Positions 25,399 to 34,909 of a DNA stretch of 64,000 nucleotides are shown here, one piece after another; within the stretch, counting starts at the first letter, position 1; every line of letters starts with the position of its first letter. Position numbers and translations under genes: made by a program. The notes beneath the pieces were generated by a model, which saw nothing but the letters and a program-made list of their open reading frames with translations, was not told where the DNA came from and ran no database searches. Origin of the DNA: Psychrobacillus sp042885655 (GTDB taxonomy: Bacteria; Bacillota; Bacilli; Bacillales_A; Planococcaceae); NCBI RefSeq assembly GCF_042885655.1, contig NZ_JBHVRO010000006.1, forward strand, positions 124,001-188,000. The letters run 5' to 3'.

Positions 25399-25896
25399 AT
25401 GAAAATCCAAGAAATTAGAGAAATTATTAAATTGATTGATCAATCAACATTAGATGAATTTTTATATGAATCTGAGGGTACTAAAATCAAACTAAAAAAG
25501 AATGAAAAAAATGTGGTTACAGCTAGTGTAGCAACATTGGAAAGCACTACATTAGTAGCGCAACCACCTGTAGTAGAAACAAAACAAGTTCAAGTGAGCG
25601 AAGTACCGAATGAAGAGATTAAAGAAAAAGTAGAAAAAATTGAAGAAGATAAATCGTTACATAAAATTACTTCACCAATGGTGGGTACTTTCTATCAATC
25701 TTCATCACCAGATGCAGCTGCTTATGTTCAAGTCGGAACAAAAGTTTCATCAGAGTCCATTGTTTGTATAGTAGAAGCAATGAAATTATTTAACGAAATT
25801 GAAGCAGAAGTAAATGGTGAAATCGTTGAAATCCTTGTTAAAGATGGACAATTAGTTGAATATGGACAACCTCTGTTCCTTGTAAAGGGCAACTAA
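25399..25896 (+). CDS. accB: Biotin carboxyl carrier protein of acetyl-CoA carboxylase
   Basis: A 165-residue carrier protein. The C-terminal biotinyl domain has the signature EAMKLFNE, whose Lys accepts biotin, after an acidic, Pro/Val-rich linker. It carries CO2 for malonyl-CoA synthesis. AAAAGGAG precedes the ATG. Forms an operon with accC (16-base gap) and yqhY. Confidence 0.96.
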   Translation: MKIQEIREIIKLIDQSTLDEFLYESEGTKIKLKKNEKNVVTASVATLESTTLVAQPPVVETKQVQVSEVPNEEIKEKVEKIEEDKSLHKITSPMVGTFYQSSSPDAAAYVQVGTKVSSESIVCIVEAMKLFNEIEAEVNGEIVEILVKDGQLVEYGQPLFLVKGN

Positions 25897-25912
25897 GAAA
25901 GGGGCTAGGACA

Positions 25913-27259
25913 ATGAAAAAAGTTTTAATTGCCAATCGTGGTGAAATTGCGGTTCGTATCATTCGAGCGTGTAAAGAAATGGACATCGAAACAGTTGCTG
26001 TTTATTCAGAAGCAGATCGTGATGCTTTACATGTTCAAATAGCGGATGAAGCATATTGTATAGGACCAAGATTATCAAAGGATTCTTATTTAAATTTCTC
26101 AAATATTATTAGTGTTGCAAAATTAACAGGTTGTGATGGTATTCACCCTGGATATGGATTTTTAGCAGAAAATGCAAGCTTTGCTGAGTTGTGCGAAGAA
26201 TGTGCGATTGAATTTATCGGACCTTCGTCATCTGCGATATCTAGCATGGGTACAAAAGATGTTGCAAGAGAAACAATGCGAAAAGCTGGGGTTCCTGTAG
26301 TACCTGGTTCAGTGGGAATTGTTCCAGATGAACAAGAAGGCTTAAAAATCGCTCGTGAAATTGGTTTCCCAGTTATTATTAAAGCCACTGCTGGTGGTGG
26401 AGGAAAAGGAATTCGTGTTGCGAGAGATGAAGAAGAGCTAGTAAAAGGAATTCAAATAACGCAAAAAGAAGCTGCAGCAGCTTTTGGAAATCCTGGCGTT
26501 TACTTAGAAAAGTTTATTGAAGAGTTTAGACATGTTGAAATTCAGGTATTAGCTGATGGACATGGTAATGCTGTTCATTTAGGTGAACGTGATTGTTCGA
26601 TCCAGCGTCGAATGCAAAAACTAGTGGAGGAAGCTCCTTCTCCTGCGTTATCTGAAGAATTACGTTCAGCTATGGGGGATGCAGCTGTAAAAGCTGCACT
26701 GGCTGTTAATTATAAGAGTGCAGGAACAGTAGAGTTTATTTTTGACCATATAAATCAAAAATTTTACTTCATGGAAATGAATACACGAATTCAAGTAGAA
26801 CATCCAGTAACAGAATTGGTAACTGGCATTGATTTGATTCAACAGCAATTGAAAATTGCAGCAGGCGAAAAACTTGCATTTGAACAAAAAGATATCAAAA
26901 TAAAAGGTTGGGCAATTGAATGTCGTATTAATGCAGAAAACCCTGCTAAAAATTTCATGCCATCACCAGGTAAAATTGACATGTATCTTGCTCCAGGAGG
27001 TAATGGTGTACGTGTAGATTCTGCTATGTATCCAGGGTATAGTATACCTCCATTTTACGATTCGATGGTTGCAAAGCTAATTACTTTTGGAGATACACGA
27101 GAAGAAGCTATTGCGAAGATGAAGCGTGCTTTAGGCGAGTTTGTTATAGATGGTGTTGAAACAACTATTTTATTCCATGAAAAATTAATGAATCATGAAG
27201 TATTTAAATCTGGAGATTTTGATACGAAATTCCTTGAAAAATACGATGTAATTAATTGA
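25913..27259 (+). CDS. accC: Biotin carboxylase subunit of acetyl-CoA carboxylase
   Basis: A 448-residue ATP-grasp enzyme that carboxylates the biotin on AccB. It shows the N-terminal block KKVLIANRGEIAVRI, the glycine-rich ATP loop GGGGKGIRV, the catalytic MEMNTRIQVEHPVTE, and the usual biotin-carboxylase C-terminal domain. Length is normal. Confidence 0.97.
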   Translation: MKKVLIANRGEIAVRIIRACKEMDIETVAVYSEADRDALHVQIADEAYCIGPRLSKDSYLNFSNIISVAKLTGCDGIHPGYGFLAENASFAELCEECAIEFIGPSSSAISSMGTKDVARETMRKAGVPVVPGSVGIVPDEQEGLKIAREIGFPVIIKATAGGGGKGIRVARDEEELVKGIQITQKEAAAAFGNPGVYLEKFIEEFRHVEIQVLADGHGNAVHLGERDCSIQRRMQKLVEEAPSPALSEELRSAMGDAAVKAALAVNYKSAGTVEFIFDHINQKFYFMEMNTRIQVEHPVTELVTGIDLIQQQLKIAAGEKLAFEQKDIKIKGWAIECRINAENPAKNFMPSPGKIDMYLAPGGNGVRVDSAMYPGYSIPPFYDSMVAKLITFGDTREEAIAKMKRALGEFVIDGVETTILFHEKLMNHEVFKSGDFDTKFLEKYDVIN

Positions 27260-27276
27260 TAATAGGAGTGAAAAAT

Positions 27277-27672
27277 ATGACAGAAACAAATGAGCAAAAA
27301 TTTGTTCAGATGACTCCTGAAGGAAAAGAATACTTAGGTACGATTGAAATAGCTCCTGAAGTAATTACGGTAATTGCTGGAATTGCTACAAATGAAGTAG
27401 AAGGTATTGCGGGCACTCGCGGTAACTTTGCAGCAGGAGTTGTCGAGCGTTTAGGCAAAAAAGTACATGGTAAGGGAATAAAAACTGAAATAACAAATGA
27501 TGGCTTATTTATTGATGTTTACTGTCTGGTGAAGTATGGTGCTTCTATACCCAAAGTTGCAACCGAAGTTCAGTCCCAAATCCGCCAAGCAATTGAAAAT
27601 ATGACTAGTTTAGTGCCGAAAGAAGTAAATGTCCATATAACTGGCGTACAATTTGAAACCACTACAGAATAA
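27277..27672 (+). CDS. yqhY: Asp23/Gls24 family protein YqhY
   Basis: A 131-residue Asp23 family protein with the core GTIEIAPEVITVIAGIAT and the late VNVHITGV. In B. subtilis YqhY is linked to control of acetyl-CoA carboxylase activity, and the gene always follows accBC, as here (17-base gap). Start at ATG 27277 behind ATAGGAGTG. Confidence 0.93.
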   Translation: MTETNEQKFVQMTPEGKEYLGTIEIAPEVITVIAGIATNEVEGIAGTRGNFAAGVVERLGKKVHGKGIKTEITNDGLFIDVYCLVKYGASIPKVATEVQSQIRQAIENMTSLVPKEVNVHITGVQFETTTE

Positions 27673-27674
27673 GT

Positions 27675-27709
27675 AGAAGAGTCATCCTAGCGATGGCTCT
27701 TTTTCTTTA
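27675..27709 (+). terminator. Terminator of accBC-yqhY
   Basis: AGAGTCATC pairs with GATGGCTCT (one G-T pair) across a short loop, then TTTTTC. Confidence 0.8.
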
Positions 27710-27710
27710 T

Positions 27711-27830
27711 CAAGCTCTTATGCCATCCGTTAAGGGGGGATATCCAAGCTTAAGGGGCATATAGCGCCGGTTTAGGTGTTAACGCAATTGGAAGGGGTAT
27801 ATGCAATCCATTTAGGGGTGGTGCCAATGT
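27711..27830. repeat. Phased 20-bp repeat array (AAGGGG family)
   Basis: Five consecutive 20-base units start at 27731, 27751, 27771, 27791 and 27811, each opening with (T/G)(A/T)(A/T)(A/G)GGG-like sequence and often followed by (C/T)ATATNGC. The clearest pair is AAGGGGCATATAGCGCC and AAGGGGTATATGCAATCC. A weaker unit precedes at 27711. The period is exact although the units have drifted. It is followed by the same tail as the array at 14829-15425. Confidence 0.6.
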
Positions 27831-27832
27831 TT

Positions 27833-27895
27833 TGTCCAAAGCACCCAGGAATAAGTGAAGACAAGATGCACTTATAGGGCACTTGCGCTTTTCTT
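27833..27895. repeat. Dispersed ~55-bp tail element, copy 2
   Basis: GTCCAAAGCACCCAGGAA through GGGCACTTGC aligns with 15439-15491 at 41 of 53 positions. From here to nusB (27896-28229) I see no gene or clear signal apart from a possible -10 (TATACT) near 28188. Confidence 0.6.
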
Positions 27896-28229
27896 ATCCA
27901 AGACTATAAAATGAAAATATATGCTCACTGTAATCTTTAGCAAAACATCTTCTCAAATATGGTTCTTAATCTATCATTTTTAAATAATTATTATAACTTG
28001 TTTTTGTAATAACCTTGTAATAGTCATTACGGCTCTCTATAATAAGAAGGTCTTTATAGTTGTTTTCAATACAAATAGAAAAATTATTATTAATATGTGA
28101 TGGCAAGAAATATGTGATGAAGTATTTAAAGAAATTGCTTTAGTAAAAAGGGTTTTGAAATAATATGAAAACACTCGAAATTCCTGTATACTATTGATTA
28201 GATAGTTACATTTAAAGGAGAACTAAATA

Positions 28230-28607
28230 ATGAAACGAAGATTAGCACGAGAATTAGCATTACAAGCCCTGTTTCAATTAGACAACCATGAAATTTCGAT
28301 AGAGGAAGCAATTGGTCATGTAACAGACGAACAGGATGCATTTTTAACACAACTAGTTAGTGGTGTGATTGAAAACAAGGAACAGATCGATGCATCATTG
28401 ACAGAGAAATTAGAGAATTGGTCTCTAGCTAGATTACCCAAAATAGAACGTACTGTACTTCGAATAGCGATATATGAATTACTATTTATGGAAGATGCAC
28501 CAGCAAAAGTAGTTATTAACGAATCTCTAGAGATATGTAAGATCTTCGGTGATGAAAAATCTAGTCGTTTTGTAAATGGTGTATTATCTAAATATACAAA
28601 TCAATAA
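28230..28607 (+). CDS. nusB: Transcription antitermination factor NusB
   Basis: A 125-residue all-helical protein. It binds boxA RNA with S10 (NusE) to allow antitermination in rRNA operons. Characteristic starts RRLARELALQALFQLD and the C-terminal KSSRFVNGVLSK are present. AAAGGAG precedes the ATG. The next gene, folD, follows at once, as in B. subtilis. Confidence 0.95.
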   Translation: MKRRLARELALQALFQLDNHEISIEEAIGHVTDEQDAFLTQLVSGVIENKEQIDASLTEKLENWSLARLPKIERTVLRIAIYELLFMEDAPAKVVINESLEICKIFGDEKSSRFVNGVLSKYTNQ

Positions 28608-28633
28608 TGGCCCGTATTGAAGGAGAGTTAATC

Positions 28634-29488
28634 TTGATAAACAATATTATTGACGGAAAACAAATTGCAGAAAAAGTCACAGAACAAGTTCAAAAAAGAG
28701 TGGAAGATTTGAAATCGAAAGGTATTACACCTGGGTTGGCAGTTGTTTTAGTCGGAAATAATGCGGCTTCTCAAACATATGTAAATAACAAAACGAAAAC
28801 ATGCGAAAGACTAGGGATGTTTTCGGTTCTAATTAAATTAGAAGAACAGGTTTCAGAGGAAGAATTATTAAAACAAGTAGAATTATTAAATAACGACGAG
28901 AAAATACATGGTATTTTAGTTCAGTTGCCGTTACCAAAACAAATCGATGAAGATCGTGTAATTGCAGCAATTTCACCTTTAAAAGATGTAGATGGCTTTC
29001 ATCCTGTAAGCGTTGGAAAGATGATGATTGGTCAACAAACTTTTCTTCCTTGCACTCCATTTGGTGTAATGAAATTATTAGAATATAGTGGTGTTGAGAT
29101 TGCTGGGAAACATGCAGTAATCGTAGGTAGAAGCAATATTGTTGGAAAGCCGATGGGACAGCTATTATTACAAAAAGATGCGACAGTAACATACTGTCAT
29201 TCCAAAACAAAAGATTTGCAAACTTTTACGAAACAAGCTGATATTCTGGTTGTTGCTATAGGTCGTGCAAAAGTGATTGATGCTAGTTATATTAAGGAAG
29301 GTGCAGTTGTTATTGACGTAGGGATGAACCGCGATGAAAACAACAAATTATGCGGAGATGTAGACTTTACGTCTACGAAAGAAGTTGCATCGAAAATTAC
29401 ACCAGTCCCAGGTGGAGTTGGTCCTATGACAATAGCGATGTTAATGGAAAACACTTGCTTATCAGCAGAAAATACATGTAAAAATTAA
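28634..29488 (+). CDS. folD: Methylene-THF dehydrogenase/cyclohydrolase FolD
   Basis: A 284-residue bifunctional enzyme interconverting methylene-, methenyl- and formyl-THF. The catalytic Lys lies in TYVNNKTKTCE, the nucleotide loop is VGRSNIVGKPMG, and the end block TPVPGGVGPMT is complete. I start at TTG 28634 because GAAGGAGAG ends 6 bases before it. An ATG at 28607 overlapping nusB is in frame but would add nine atypical residues. Confidence 0.95.
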   Translation: MINNIIDGKQIAEKVTEQVQKRVEDLKSKGITPGLAVVLVGNNAASQTYVNNKTKTCERLGMFSVLIKLEEQVSEEELLKQVELLNNDEKIHGILVQLPLPKQIDEDRVIAAISPLKDVDGFHPVSVGKMMIGQQTFLPCTPFGVMKLLEYSGVEIAGKHAVIVGRSNIVGKPMGQLLLQKDATVTYCHSKTKDLQTFTKQADILVVAIGRAKVIDASYIKEGAVVIDVGMNRDENNKLCGDVDFTSTKEVASKITPVPGGVGPMTIAMLMENTCLSAENTCKN

Positions 29489-29491
29489 TAT

Positions 29492-29530
29492 GTTAAAAGC
29501 TGTTTTTCTACAGAAGAACAGCTTTTAACT
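29492..29530 (+). terminator. Hairpin between folD and xseA
   Basis: GTTAAAAGCTGTT pairs with AACAGCTTTTAAC. The stem is strong, but only a weak T-stretch follows, so it may be a partial terminator or a processing site. Confidence 0.55.
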
Positions 29531-29554
29531 TGTTATAGTATTGGAGTGTCATAG

Positions 29555-30907
29555 ATGTCTACACATACTTACTTAACGGTGAAAGCCTTAACCAAATACA
29601 TAAAAAGAAAGTTCGATGCAGATACGCATTTACGGGATGTGTATGTAAAGGGGGAACTTTCGAATGTGAAAGTACATTCTAGTGGGCATATTTACTTCAC
29701 GTTAAAGGATGATGCTGCTCGTCTTACTTCCGTCATGTTTGCTATGCATGCCAAATCATTAAAATTTACACCTGAAAGTGGGATGAATGTGCTTGTCCGG
29801 GGGGACATTAATGTTTTTGAAGCTGCTGGGCAATATCAACTATATGCTTCCACTATTCAGCCAGATGGAATTGGGGAACTGTTCTTAGCTTTTGAACAAT
29901 TAAAAAAGAAGCTCGAACAAGAAGGATTATTTCATCCAAGTAGAAAAAAAGCACTTCCTTCATTTCCTAAAAAAATTGGAATTGTCACCTCTAAAACTGG
30001 TGCGGCTATTCGGGATATTCTTACGACGATAGAACGTCGATACCCAATATGTGAGGTGGTCGTCTTTCCTAGTATCGTTCAAGGCCCACAAGCAGCTCCT
30101 TCCATTGTGAATTCGATTGAACAAGCTAATCGATTAGGTACAGTTGATATACTAATTGTTGGTCGTGGTGGTGGTTCCATTGAAGATTTATGGGCATTCA
30201 ATGAAGAGATAGTAGCTCGTGCAATTGCTAATAGTCATGTCCCTATTATTAGTGCAGTTGGACATGAAACGGATACTACGATTGCGGACTTTGTTTCTGA
30301 TTTGCGTGCACCAACACCAACCGCAGCTGCTGAGATTGCTGTTCCGAGTAAAGAAAATCTTATGAAGAATATTCTTGCTTATCAAGCGACATGCTTAAAT
30401 ATGGTATCTAAAAAGCTGCATGATGAAAAGAATAGATACCAGCGTGCAATCCAATCTCCAGTTCTTGCAACTCCCGAGAAACTATATCGTCCTTTTATAG
30501 AGAGGTATATACGAACGGAGCAACAATTACAAAGAGAAATAAATCGCTTAGTTAAAGAAAAAGAACGAAATTTAATACAAATAGAAAATAGAATGCTTTT
30601 ATTATCACCGCAAAAAATGATTGATCAACAGTTGAAATTAGTGGACACTTTAACCAATCATTTAGCTAAAATAACCCTTTCCACCTATGAAAAGAAGCGG
30701 CAAAACTTTATAGGCTCAATCCGAACACTTGAAGCATTAAATCCATTAAAAATTATTGATCGAGGTTATAGTATTACGTATTTAGATGGAAAAGTGGTAA
30801 AATCGGTGGATGAAGTAGTAAAAGGCGATTCCATATATGTAACACTCCCTGATGGCCAGATTGAAGCGATTGTGCAACATGCAGAAATGAAAGAAAGAAG
30901 GGACTAA
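29555..30907 (+). CDS. xseA: Exodeoxyribonuclease VII large subunit
   Basis: A 450-residue subunit with an N-terminal OB fold (YLTVKALTKYIKRKF, VKGELSNVKVHSSGHIYF) and the catalytic core (KIGIVTSKTGAAIRDIL, VGRGGGSIEDLWAFNEE, ISAVGHETDTTI), followed by the coiled-coil tail. With XseB it degrades single-stranded DNA. Starts 5 bases before xseB ends its own binding site region; TTGGAGTG precedes this ATG. Confidence 0.95.
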   Translation: MSTHTYLTVKALTKYIKRKFDADTHLRDVYVKGELSNVKVHSSGHIYFTLKDDAARLTSVMFAMHAKSLKFTPESGMNVLVRGDINVFEAAGQYQLYASTIQPDGIGELFLAFEQLKKKLEQEGLFHPSRKKALPSFPKKIGIVTSKTGAAIRDILTTIERRYPICEVVVFPSIVQGPQAAPSIVNSIEQANRLGTVDILIVGRGGGSIEDLWAFNEEIVARAIANSHVPIISAVGHETDTTIADFVSDLRAPTPTAAAEIAVPSKENLMKNILAYQATCLNMVSKKLHDEKNRYQRAIQSPVLATPEKLYRPFIERYIRTEQQLQREINRLVKEKERNLIQIENRMLLLSPQKMIDQQLKLVDTLTNHLAKITLSTYEKKRQNFIGSIRTLEALNPLKIIDRGYSITYLDGKVVKSVDEVVKGDSIYVTLPDGQIEAIVQHAEMKERRD

Positions 30908-30912
30908 CTTTT

Positions 30913-31134
30913 ATGAAAAAAAATGAAATTCCGTTTGATGAAGCAATGCAGCAATTGGAAAATATCGTTCGGCAACTTGAGCAAGGCGATGTACCCCTAG
31001 AAAATGCAATAGAACTATATCAAAAAGGGATGGAGTTCTCGAAACTTTGCAGTGAAAAATTACAAAGTGCCGAAAAACAACTTGTCTCTTTCATCGGTGA
31101 AAATACAGAAGAAGCTGGTAGTACAAATGAGTAG
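30913..31134 (+). CDS. xseB: Exodeoxyribonuclease VII small subunit
   Basis: A 73-residue helical protein with PFDEAMQQLENIVRQLEQGD and LENAIELYQKGMEFSKLC, the family core. Lies 5 bases after xseA and overlaps ispA by 8 bases. Confidence 0.94.
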   Translation: MKKNEIPFDEAMQQLENIVRQLEQGDVPLENAIELYQKGMEFSKLCSEKLQSAEKQLVSFIGENTEEAGSTNE

Positions 31135-32011
31135 TTTATTACAAACATTTATTCAAACAAATCAACCACTTATTGAACAAAAATTAGATTTATTAATAAA
31201 AGAGTTAAAAGCACCATCTGAGTTAAAAAAAGCAATGGCTTATTCTCTTCAAGCAGGTGGAAAAAGAATACGACCTCTATACACGCTTGCAGTTCTAGAA
31301 GAGCTTGAAGTACAAAATGAGGATGCAATCGTTGTTGCATGTACGATTGAGATGATTCATACTTATTCTCTAATTCATGATGACCTTCCATGTATGGATG
31401 ATGATGATCTTCGTCGTGGTAAACCAACAAATCATATTGTATTTGGGGAAGCGCTTGCAGTATTAGCAGGAGATGCATTAGTAACCCTTGCTTTTGGAAT
31501 TATAGCTCGATTAAATAATCTTAAAGCGGAACAAAAAGTACAACTTACTAACCAATTGAGTTATGCGGCAGGAGCAGAAGGAATGGTTGGTGGCCAAGTA
31601 TTAGATATGCTTGGAGAGGGGAAATCCCTGTCCTTATCTGAATTAGAAGAAGTTCACGTAAACAAAACCGGGGCACTTCTTTCATTTAGCATTTTGGCGG
31701 GTGGAATTATTGCTGATGCTAACGAAGAAATAATGCAAGCTCTAAAAGACTATGCATTTCATATAGGATTAGCATTCCAAATACAAGATGATATTTTAGA
31801 TATCGAAGGAACATCTGAGGAACTGGGGAAAACAGCTGGCAAGGATGTTTTAAGTGAAAAAAATACATACCCATCTATATTAACGTTAGATGGGGCTAAA
31901 GAGCAGTTACAAAAGCAATATAATTTAGCGATAAATGCACTTCAAACAGTTAATTTACAAGAAGGTCTACTTTTAGAAATTGCAAATTATATTACGAAAA
32001 GATCTAATTGA
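31127..32011 (+). CDS. ispA: Farnesyl diphosphate synthase
   Basis: A 294-residue prenyltransferase that condenses IPP with DMAPP and GPP to give farnesyl diphosphate. First Asp-rich motif DDLPCMDDDDLRRG, second FQIQDDILDIEGT, plus GGKRIRPLYTL near the N-terminus. ATG 31127 overlaps the end of xseB; the longer frame upstream is inside xseB. Confidence 0.95.
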   Translation: MSSLLQTFIQTNQPLIEQKLDLLIKELKAPSELKKAMAYSLQAGGKRIRPLYTLAVLEELEVQNEDAIVVACTIEMIHTYSLIHDDLPCMDDDDLRRGKPTNHIVFGEALAVLAGDALVTLAFGIIARLNNLKAEQKVQLTNQLSYAAGAEGMVGGQVLDMLGEGKSLSLSELEEVHVNKTGALLSFSILAGGIIADANEEIMQALKDYAFHIGLAFQIQDDILDIEGTSEELGKTAGKDVLSEKNTYPSILTLDGAKEQLQKQYNLAINALQTVNLQEGLLLEIANYITKRSN

Positions 32012-32100
32012 TAGCGAATAATTTTGTTTTAAGGTAGATTATTGTTATTATATTTACTGAAGTATCACGAAGGAAATCTAATAGAAGGTGTGTGATGGCA

Positions 32101-33996
32101 ATGGATTTAACATCAATTTCTAGCCCATCCTTTTTAAAAAGTTTAGATAATGAACAATTAAAGGAATTAAGTGAAGATATTCGATCGTTTTTAATAGAAA
32201 AATTGTCTGTTACGGGTGGACATATTGGACCAAATTTAGGAGTCGTAGAACTAACAATTGCACTTCATCGTGCGTTTAATAGTCCTGACGATAAATTACT
32301 TTGGGACGTAGGGCATCAAGCATATGTGCATAAAATTTTAACTGGTAGAGCAGACCAGTTTGATACTTTACGACAATATAAAGGATTATGCGGATTCCCT
32401 AAACGAATTGAAAGCGAACATGATGTATGGGAAGCAGGACATAGCTCAACTTCTCTTTCAGCTGCAATGGGAATGGCTACAGCACGAGATCTACAAAAAA
32501 AATCGAATTACGTCATACCAATCATTGGAGATGGCGCACTTACAGGTGGAATGGCTCTAGAAGCATTAAATCATATCGGACATGAAAAAACAGACATGAT
32601 TGTCATTTTAAACGATAACGAAATGTCGATAGCTCCAAACGTCGGAGCTCTCCATAATGTATTAGGAAAATTACGTACACATGGAACATATAACAAAGCA
32701 AAAGATGAACTAGAATATTTACTAAAGAAAATCCCTGCAGTCGGAGGGAAATTAGCAAATACAGCAGAACGTGTGAAGGATAGCTTAAAGTACTTACTTG
32801 TATCAGGAGTATTTTTTGAAGAGTTAGGTTTCACTTATTTAGGTCCGATTGATGGGCATAGCTTTGAGGCATTAGAAGAAAACCTTAAAAATGCGAAAAA
32901 GATGAAAGGTCCTGTCCTTCTTCATGTTATTACGAAAAAAGGTAAAGGATTTAAACCGGCAGAGCAAGATAAAATTGGTACTTGGCATGGAACTGGTCCA
33001 TATAAAATGGAGACAGGAGATTTTGTTAAGTCTACCACTGTTGCACCATCTTGGAGTGGACTTATTGCAGAAACTGCCAGAAAACTTGCTCGACAAGATA
33101 AGCGTATTGTTGCGATTACCCCTGCTATGCCGGTTGGTTCAAAGCTTGAAGGATTTGCCTCTGAATTTCCGGATCGAATGATTGATGTAGGTATTGCGGA
33201 ACAGCATGCTACTACAATGGCAGCAGGTCTTGCTGCAGATGGTATGAAACCGTTTTTAGTCATTTACTCTACATTTCTTCAGCGTGCATATGACCAAGTT
33301 CTTCATGATATTTGTCGACAAAACTTAAATGTTGTTATTGGCATTGATCGTGCAGGATTGGTTGGAGCAGACGGAGAAACACATCAAGGTGTATTTGATA
33401 TTTCGTTTTTGCGTCATTTACCAAATATGGTGATCATGATGCCAAAAGATGAAAATGAAGGGCAACATATGGTGAAAACAGCGTTTCAATATTCGGATGG
33501 TCCAATCGCCCTTCGTTATCCACGTGGAAATGGATTAGGGGTTCCTATGGACGAAGAATTGAAAACAATTCCAATTGGTACATGGGAAGTTTTGAGAGAA
33601 GGAACGCAAGCTGCCATTTTAACTTTCGGAACAACTATTCCAATGGCTTTAGAAGCTGCATCTAAATTAGAACAAGCAAATATTTCTGTAGAAGTAATAA
33701 ATGCTCGTTTCATAAAACCTTTAGATGAAGAGATGTTGCGTTCATTACAAAAACGTAATATTTCAATTATTACTGTGGAAGAAAGTATACTTCAAGGTGG
33801 ATTTGGAAGTGCTGTTTTAGAGTTTTTCAACGAAAATGAATTGCAAGCTAATGTTAAACGTATTGGTATACCCGATGTATTTATAGAACATGGCGATGTA
33901 AATCAATTATTAGATGAAATCAATATTACAAGCGATGAAATTGTGAATGTAGTAGAAAATTCTGTTGCTACTGCTAACAGGTATATCTCATCATGA
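32101..33996 (+). CDS. dxs: 1-deoxy-D-xylulose-5-phosphate synthase
   Basis: A 631-residue thiamine-diphosphate enzyme that starts the MEP isoprenoid pathway from pyruvate and glyceraldehyde phosphate. Signature blocks: GGHIGPNLGVVELT, DVGHQAYVHKILTGR, GDGALTGGMALEALNH for ThDP/Mg, and the transketolase C-domain. I use ATG 32101 (MDLTSISSPSFLK), 10 bases from AGAAGGTG; ATG 32095 and GTG 32092 are in frame. Overlaps yqxC by 4 bases. Confidence 0.95.
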   Translation: MDLTSISSPSFLKSLDNEQLKELSEDIRSFLIEKLSVTGGHIGPNLGVVELTIALHRAFNSPDDKLLWDVGHQAYVHKILTGRADQFDTLRQYKGLCGFPKRIESEHDVWEAGHSSTSLSAAMGMATARDLQKKSNYVIPIIGDGALTGGMALEALNHIGHEKTDMIVILNDNEMSIAPNVGALHNVLGKLRTHGTYNKAKDELEYLLKKIPAVGGKLANTAERVKDSLKYLLVSGVFFEELGFTYLGPIDGHSFEALEENLKNAKKMKGPVLLHVITKKGKGFKPAEQDKIGTWHGTGPYKMETGDFVKSTTVAPSWSGLIAETARKLARQDKRIVAITPAMPVGSKLEGFASEFPDRMIDVGIAEQHATTMAAGLAADGMKPFLVIYSTFLQRAYDQVLHDICRQNLNVVIGIDRAGLVGADGETHQGVFDISFLRHLPNMVIMMPKDENEGQHMVKTAFQYSDGPIALRYPRGNGLGVPMDEELKTIPIGTWEVLREGTQAAILTFGTTIPMALEAASKLEQANISVEVINARFIKPLDEEMLRSLQKRNISIITVEESILQGGFGSAVLEFFNENELQANVKRIGIPDVFIEHGDVNQLLDEINITSDEIVNVVENSVATANRYISS

Positions 33997-34811
33997 CAAA
34001 AATTCCTAAAGAACGAGTAGACATCCTGTTAGTAGAACAGGGACTATTTGAAACGAGAGAAAAAGCGAAGCGTGCAATAATGGCCGGGCTTATATATAAA
34101 AAGGAAGAACGTATTGATAAGCCAGGAGAAAAGATAGAAGTAGATTCACTTTTGACTGTAAAAGGTCAAGTTTTGAAATACGTTAGTCGAGGTGGGTTAA
34201 AGCTTGAAAAAGCATTAGAACAATTCGATCTCACAATTCAAGACAAAATTATGTTGGATATCGGATCATCTACAGGTGGTTTTACAGACTGCGGATTACA
34301 AAATGGTGTAAAGCATGCATATGCACTCGATGTTGGAAGTAATCAGCTAGCTTGGAAAATTCGCCAAGATCCTCGTGTCACTGTAATGGAAAAAACGAAT
34401 TTCAGATATGCAACACCTGCTGATTTTAGTGAAGGACTGCCTTCATTTTCATCAATCGACGTATCCTTTATTTCTTTGAAACTAATTTTTCCAACTTTAA
34501 AAACAATTCTAGTTCCAAACGGAGATGTTATTGCACTTGTTAAACCCCAATTTGAAGCAGGTAAAGATCGTGTAGGTAAAAAAGGGGTTGTACGAGATAA
34601 AGCAGTTCATTTGGATGTGTTAAATGAAATTGCAGCATTTGCAGAGAGTCAAAACTTCTATTTAAAAAATGCTTCATATTCTCCAATTACAGGTGGAGAG
34701 GGAAATATAGAATTCTTATTTCATTTAACAAGTGTTGAAAATGAATTATTAATACCTCATCAAATCGATTTTGTGGCTCTAGTTAATGAAGCACATGCTA
34801 CATTAAAATAA
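33993..34811 (+). CDS. yqxC: TlyA family rRNA 2'-O-methyltransferase YqxC
   Basis: A 272-residue protein with an N-terminal S4 RNA-binding domain (RVDILLVEQGLFETREKAKRAI) and an FtsJ-like methyltransferase domain with SAM loop LDIGSSTGGFTDC. In this family the substrate is a ribose of 16S/23S rRNA; the older name is hemolysin A. Same position, before ahrC and recN, as in B. subtilis. Confidence 0.92.
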   Translation: MTKIPKERVDILLVEQGLFETREKAKRAIMAGLIYKKEERIDKPGEKIEVDSLLTVKGQVLKYVSRGGLKLEKALEQFDLTIQDKIMLDIGSSTGGFTDCGLQNGVKHAYALDVGSNQLAWKIRQDPRVTVMEKTNFRYATPADFSEGLPSFSSIDVSFISLKLIFPTLKTILVPNGDVIALVKPQFEAGKDRVGKKGVVRDKAVHLDVLNEIAAFAESQNFYLKNASYSPITGGEGNIEFLFHLTSVENELLIPHQIDFVALVNEAHATLK

Positions 34812-34843
34812 CGCGGCTCCTTTCTGAGTCGCGTTTTTTTCTT
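34810..34843 (+). terminator. Terminator of yqxC
   Basis: ACGCGGCTC pairs with GAGTCGCGT across a 6-nt loop (one G-T pair), then seven T. Confidence 0.9.
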
Positions 34844-34909
34844 GTTACTTTTTAGTTGAAATGATAATGTATTAAGTAATTAGTATAAATATACAATGGG
34901 GTGACATAA

